NCBI GenBank assembly: GCA_903880655.1
Contig: CAIRQE010000134.1
Location: forward strand, 1 to 22,055
DNA from: an uncultured bacterium
GTDB lineage: Bacteria > Patescibacteriota > Saccharimonadia > Saccharimonadales > CAIOMD01
Length of the DNA: 22,055 nucleotides
Reading direction: 5' to 3'
The stretch's first letter is position 1, and every line of letters starts with the position of its first letter. The translations under genes and the position numbers were made by a program. Below, piece after piece: positions 21,568 to 22,055 of the stretch. The notes under the pieces are model-generated. The model ran no database searches. It saw only the letters and a program-made list of their open reading frames with translations, and was not told where the DNA came from.

Positions 21568-21634
21568 CTCGCTGCTGATCAAAAGTCTCTCGTTTTTCGG
21601 TCAGCAAATAAACGTGCTCTGCACAAAAAGCGAG
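21568..21634 (-). other. Inverted-repeat cluster able to fold as a three-way junction, between nrdR and nrdJ
   Basis: On the minus strand: CUCGC-type closing helix (21630-21634 with 21568-21572), hairpin GUGC-AGA-GCAC (21614-21624), and UGCUGA/UCAGCA (21601-21606 with 21573-21578), the last stacking directly on the closing helix. It sits in the 164-nt gap between nrdR and nrdJ and could be a leader element, an nrdR 3' structure, or chance. No cobalamin-riboswitch B12 box is visible. Confidence 0.35.
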
Positions 21635-21682
21635 GAATTTAACCTAACTCTCTTTGCAAAACCCACTTATCTTAAAGAGCGA

Positions 21683-22055
21683 CTACTCTGTGCTTATCTT
21701 TTTGGCACGAATCTGAGCCAGTTCTGCTTCAAAACCCGTGATATCAGTAAACCGTCTATATACACTCGCAAAACGTACATAGGCAACTTCTGATAATTCA
21801 GCAAGGTGAGCCATCACCATTTCTCCAAGCTCTCTAGAGTCAATTTCTGCGTCACCACTACCATATAATTCATTTTCTAAATGAGCTATGAGGCTCTCGA
21901 GCTGAAGAGTGGTAACTGAAGTTTTTTCACAGGCTCTATGAAGTCCTGCAAGAAGCTTCGCTCTATTAAAGAGTTCTCGTGCTCCGCCACTCTTAATAAC
22001 AACTAGCTGAGGCCTCTCAAGGCGCTCATAGGTAGTGAAACGAGAATGACAATGG
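21683..22055 (-). CDS. nrdR: Transcriptional repressor NrdR, C-terminal part (5' end beyond the window)
   Basis: NrdR is a zinc-ribbon/ATP-cone regulator that senses ATP/dATP and represses ribonucleotide reductase genes. The visible 123 residues begin in the zinc ribbon (HCHSRFTTYERLERPQLVVIK). The ATP-cone follows: SGGARELFNRAKLLAGLHRAC, then LGEMVMAHLAELSEVAYVRFASVYRRF, ending TGFEAELAQIRAKKISTE. All are family hallmarks. The N-terminal ~26 residues, with the first cysteine pair, lie past 22055. It is directly upstream of nrdJ on the same strand with a 164-nt gap, so it very probably regulates nrdJ. Stop codon is TAG. Confidence 0.92.
   Translation of the reverse strand, partial: HCHSRFTTYERLERPQLVVIKSGGARELFNRAKLLAGLHRACEKTSVTTLQLESLIAHLENELYGSGDAEIDSRELGEMVMAHLAELSEVAYVRFASVYRRFTDITGFEAELAQIRAKKISTE

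Noticed and set aside
21519..21682. Cobalamin riboswitch or NrdR box upstream of nrdJ
   Set aside because: No B12-box word and no pair of NrdR boxes with the usual spacing could be seen, although both would suit the gene.
1..22055. CRISPR arrays, insertion sequences, prophage genes, tRNA or rRNA genes
   Set aside because: No regularly spaced repeats, no transposase or integrase, and no tRNA cloverleaf or rRNA-like sequence was found.

Overview
The window reads as chromosomal core DNA of a small-genome bacterium of the Candidate Phyla Radiation (Patescibacteria), most likely a Saccharibacterium (TM7). The basis is AT-rich and compact DNA, short or overlapping gene junctions, compact versions of core proteins (a 198-residue EF-Ts, a ProRS without its editing insertion, a type B L31), and a translation/cell-envelope gene cluster kept without its usual metabolic members. 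The phylum assignment is inference from gene content and protein style; no marker phylogeny could be run. Every gene is open in the standard code. All 22 visible stop codons are TAA (17) or TAG (5); none is TGA.

Region by region: (1) 1-8300, minus strand, is one long run: rpsB-tsf, a hairpin, then frr-uppS-rseP-CPBP protease-proS-greA-lysS-rsmE (rsmE runs off the left edge). It is the classic rpsB-tsf-pyrH-frr-uppS-cdsA-dxr-rseP-proS neighbourhood with pyrH, cdsA and dxr missing. (2) 8301-8551 is a divergent regulatory region with overlapping consensus-like promoters and a structured rpsB leader. (3) 8552-10807, plus strand: rpmE (L31 type B), prfA (RF1), prmC (RF1/RF2 glutamine methyltransferase). 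(4) 10800-11924, minus: two unrecognised membrane proteins. (5) 11993-12697, plus: lepB signal peptidase. (6) 12694-14335, minus: parA-parB. (7) 14336-14969 has no confident gene. It holds palindromes, AT-rich direct repeats, DnaA-box-like words and a possible protein remnant, and is a candidate partition/origin region. (8) 14970-18234, minus: rplU and ileS (eukaryote/archaeal-like type 2 IleRS). ileS is preceded by what looks like a T-box leader with an ultrashort stem I and an AUC (Ile) specifier. (9) 18484-22055, minus: a small thioredoxin-fold-like protein, nrdJ (B12-dependent ribonucleotide reductase) and the 3' part of nrdR, its expected repressor.

Functionally the window combines protein synthesis (S2, EF-Ts, RRF, L31, L21, RF1, PrmC, three aminoacyl-tRNA synthetases, GreA, RsmE), envelope biogenesis and proteolysis (UppS, RseP, CPBP protease, LepB), chromosome segregation (ParAB) and dNTP supply (NrdJ/NrdR). 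The most interesting signals are regulatory: the ileS T-box, the rpsB leader whose upstream strand can pair with its own Shine-Dalgarno region, overlapping divergent promoters, a set of genes with a TANAAT -10 box 6-8 nt before the ATG (leaderless architecture), and the absence of TGA stops.
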